Positions 60,405 to 64,000 of a DNA stretch of 64,000 nt are shown here, piece after piece (positions within the stretch are counted from its first letter, which is position 1; every line of letters starts with the position of its first letter). The notes beneath the pieces were generated by a model, which had not been told where the DNA came from, ran no database searches, and worked only from the letters and a program-made list of their open reading frames with translations. Origin of the DNA: Eutrigla gurnardus. Taxonomy: Eukaryota > Chordata > Actinopteri > Perciformes > Triglidae. The translations under genes and the position numbers were made by a program. The stretch spans positions 25,506,810 to 25,570,809 of the forward strand of contig OY741270.1 in the NCBI GenBank assembly GCA_963514095.1. The letters run 5' to 3'.

Positions 60405-60730
60405 CAGGTAGATGCCGAACCATGACCCCAAAACCAAAGGTACTTCCCAATCCGTGACCCAAACTCCTAGATATGTACCGAAACATGACCCAAAAACCAA
60501 AGGTATCTACTGAACTGCTACCCAAAACCAAAGGTATCTACCGAACTGCTACCCAAACCCAAAGATATGTACCAAACCGTGACCCAAAAACCAAACGTAT
60601 CTACCGAACCATGACCCAAAACTAAGATGTGTACCAAACCGCAAACCAAAATCCAAAGGTATCTACCAAACTACCCCAAATCCTAGATATGTGCCGAACC
60701 GTGCCCCAAAAACCAAAGGTATGGAAGTAC
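60405..60730 (+). repeat. ~32-bp degenerate tandem repeat, EHD intron 3
   Basis: About ten units of ccgaaccatgacccaaaaac plus caaaggtatcta, with variants. Confidence 0.88.
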
Positions 60731-63036
60731 AAACGTGCCACTAAATGGCGGATATGGGTTGTTCCTCTGTGTTTAATGTAAACATTACAGTTGCATGTTT
60801 GGCTGCAGACTGTCTGCAGGGTGGAGCTGCTTGTTACCCGGTAGGCTGATGTGGTTCAGATGTAGTTCAGACCGGTCTGGTGGAGTCCGACTGCAGCATC
60901 ACTTTTAATTCCATGCAGTAACTTCATCTAATTTCTTCCCTCGTTCTTTCCTGTTTCTGGGGTTTAGATCTCTGCATTACGTTGAGTCATTGTTGGACCG
61001 GTGCCTTTCTTACTTAAACTCTTAAATCCGACAGCGTGTCCTCCTGGGATTTCAGCCAGTAGTCCCTCCCTTCTTCCCCTGACTCTGTCCTCCTCTGTCC
61101 CACCCTCTCCAGTCCAGTCCAGGTTTGTGGTTTCACTGGTCTGCTTCAGTCCTGGTCCAGTAAGTGAACTCAGTGACCCACATCACATCACTGCCCTACA
61201 GTGCTGTTTATTATTAATTGAAGGAATATTTTGTCTCTGTTACACAGAGCCAGGCTAACGGTTTCTCTCCGGTTCCAGTCTTGTTTTGCCAGTGTTGTGA
61301 GGTCCTGCAGGTCTCCACTTCGTATCCTATACACGTTTATGTGTGTGAGCGGTGAAGTTGGTTGTTTTTTAGTGTTTTTAGATTTTCTGTGTGTTTGCTT
61401 GGTCATCACAGTCATTCATGAGGAAGGAAATTGTTACTCTGCAGTTTCAGTACAAAGTAGGAAAGAGTGTGAATGAAACCAAACATGAACGCCATCATGA
61501 AAAGCAACAACACTCCTCAAACTCAACCTATTCAGTCCCGTTTCCTCTTCTGAACACATTTGTTTTCCAGGACTTTGAATACAGTGAAGTGGCGGCACTA
61601 AAGAGGAAGCAGTATTGTTGGACTGAAGGTGTTTCCCTTCTAACAGGAAGTGGAACAAGCAAAGTAATCAGTTGTCCTGTAATAGAGAACTGTTAATAAA
61701 GCCTTGTCCGTCAGCTGCGATGCGTCTCCTAGGCGCAGGGCGTTTCCCAGCTAACCGCTCTCACTCACTCACTCGCTCGCCCACTCACTCAGCGTCTGGT
61801 CTCCTGGAACAAACACCTGAGCCGGCAGGTGTAACCCGACGCCGGGGGGGAGGGGGGGTGCTTCCTGACGCATCCCGCATCATTTATTCATGACTCCGGG
61901 ATGGAAAACACCCGACGCAGCACAAATGACAACCTGAAGGGGCGAAAGCTCCGGAAACAATTGTAACACAAAGAGCAGTTTATTTAACGGGGTCCTCAGA
62001 TAACAGAAAGGGGAAATGTAGACAGGTACATCATAACCTTCCTTCAGACCCCGACACAGCGTTAATGGTTACAGCCTCAGTGAATCCCTCTTCGGCCCGA
62101 GAGCTAGCACTCGCTGCAACTCACGAAGAAGTTTCACAAAGTTATTTTGATATGTTTGATGTATTATCGGAACGTGCATTAAAAAAGTTTTAAAGAAAAA
62201 CTTGATGAAACGATATCACCTAGTTAAAAAAAAAAACAATAAAATAAAAATGAACGTATCACACAAAAACAGGGATGATGTAATATCCGAACCACAGAAA
62301 CGGATTTGACGTTTCCAGCAGATGGTGTCCGATAGATTTATATCTGTTCCCCGAGAACGGATGAACCAAACACGATCCGTCTTTCCAGTCGCAAATTTCT
62401 TTTTAAGTAAAGTTTTTTTTATCGCATTAGAGTACGAAAACTGGAAAATCTGATTAAAGTTCCTCTGTTTTTTACAGTGGGTGGTGGTTTGAGTTTTTTG
62501 TGTTTTAGCTACGGCATTCTCCAACATGCGGGTTTCAGTTTCAGTTAGTTGCATTCTGCATCCTCGCCACTAGATGAATCATGTCGAACCAGAAGTTGTT
62601 TTCTTCTCAGAAACTAAGATTTAGGAAATCTAAAACGTTCCTCCACAGTTCTCCAACTAAGTATTCTGTGTGTACTTCTGAGACATTATAACCAGTTTTG
62701 ACAGGTTTGTTGTTTTTGATTTGAGGGGATTTTCTTTTCTGTTCATCTCATGTTTATGCTGGTGGATATTGTTTTTAATGGTTTCTGCATGTTTCTGGTT
62801 TTGGTTTGTTTCAGGGTTTTTTATTTAATAATATATTTATTTGTGTGGGTTGGTTTTGATTTTCTGTGATGGACTGTAGATTTTCTTTGAGATTGCTTCA
62901 TTGTTTGGTTTATATTGATTGAATGTAAAGAACAATGTACTTTATTTATTTTCATATAAATAGGATATTTAATGATATAATGATGGGCGTGTTTTGGTTT
63001 GCGTCTGTTTTTGATCTGAAAGCAGCCTGAGAGCGG

Positions 63037-63236
<200 letters not shown>

Positions 63237-63962
63237 ACAAACACTGGCAGGTGTGTGTCGCCCTGCAGCGATGTTGTGAGTGTGGACAACAGCAGCTCGG
63301 TGTTTAATGTCTAGGTTGAATTCATCGACGGATTTCTTGTTCAAATGTTGATTTTAAACAACCGGGAGGGAAAGTTTGCATGGTGATGTGTTTACTGAAG
63401 GGGGGTGTGTGTGTGTGTGTGTGCGTGTGTGTGTGTGTTTAAAGGTGACCTACAAGACAAATACTAAACTGCATCAGAGGACACATCAAACTGCCAGCTT
63501 TGTTTAATATTCATTTAGCTCTCACCATTCATAAGCAAGTATATATGTGTGAATATATATATATATATATACATAAACTTGTAAAAAAAACTGTAGAAAT
63601 GTACTATGTGTCATAGGGATACTTTTACTTTCTCCTTTGAGCAAATTTCAGTACGAAGTATTCAGTACGAGTAAAGAAGTAGAATCTGTACTTCTACTTT
63701 GACTCTGAACACACGTATGTGTACTTGTACTGCAGTAGAAGTATGTGTACTTGTATGGCAGTTGAGAACGTCTCTGAATACTAAAACGGGAGAATAGCAG
63801 CAGCGGTGGATCAGAGAGAGTCTGTTTGTGCAGCAGTAGAAACCTGAGCAGCTTCAGTTCAAGTCTCTGTTAGTTTCCAGCTCAGAGCCCAACACCACCC
63901 GGCTCTGCAGGAGCCACACCCAGACCTGGTGTGGTACGTCTATGACGTACCACACCCTACAT

Positions 63963-64000
63963 TCTCTGCTGGCCACCAGGGGGCGACTCCTCTCTGGTTG
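63963..64000 (+). repeat. Dispersed repeat family C, copy 4 (cut by window edge)
   Basis: ctctgctggccaccaggggg and cgactcctctctggttg match the 70-bp unit at 32225-32570. Confidence 0.88.

Overview
The window reads as nuclear DNA from a teleost fish, probably a percomorph. Genes are split into many short exons with GT-AG introns that are small for vertebrates. The DNA is saturated with (GT)n and (CT)n microsatellites and minisatellites, and carries dispersed repeats of fish type. There are no bacterial operons, rRNA genes, CRISPR arrays or tRNA genes that I could recognise.

Six protein-coding genes were assembled exon by exon, checking splice sites and reading-frame phase. From left to right: ap4s1 (minus strand, 5' part only, running off the left edge); strn3 (plus, complete, 16 coding exons, 714 aa), head-to-head with ap4s1; g2e3 (plus, complete, 16 coding exons, 746 aa); scfd1 (plus, complete, 25 exons, 632 aa); coch (plus, complete, 14 coding exons, 553 aa); and an EH-domain ATPase gene most like ehd4 (plus, first three coding exons, 168 aa, running off the right edge after an intron longer than 6 kb). 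Identities come from remembered vertebrate proteins and from synteny: AP4S1, STRN3, G2E3, SCFD1 and COCH are neighbours on human 14q12. The block order differs from the human order as I remember it.

The genes are not one pathway. Several act in membrane traffic: ap4s1 in trans-Golgi sorting, scfd1 in ER-Golgi SNARE assembly, the EHD gene in endocytic recycling. strn3 is a PP2A/STRIPAK scaffold, g2e3 a PHD/HECT-family ubiquitin ligase, and coch a secreted inner-ear matrix protein.

The rest is introns and intergenic DNA. It holds at least three dispersed repeat families with several copies each, an internally deleted Tc1-like transposon with ~280-bp inverted repeats (37261-38536), L2-like LINE tails, and many tandem arrays. 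I did not find a wholly new system. The observations most worth checking are: a g2e3 HECT domain with no cysteine at or after the usual active-site position; a 41-bp array that multiplies a g2e3 splice donor; a repeat family carrying CTCF-like cores in one orientation; a 22-bp array of YY1-like sites in the EHD intron; and a copy of the strn3 3' UTR, with its poly(A) signal, inside a strn3 intron.
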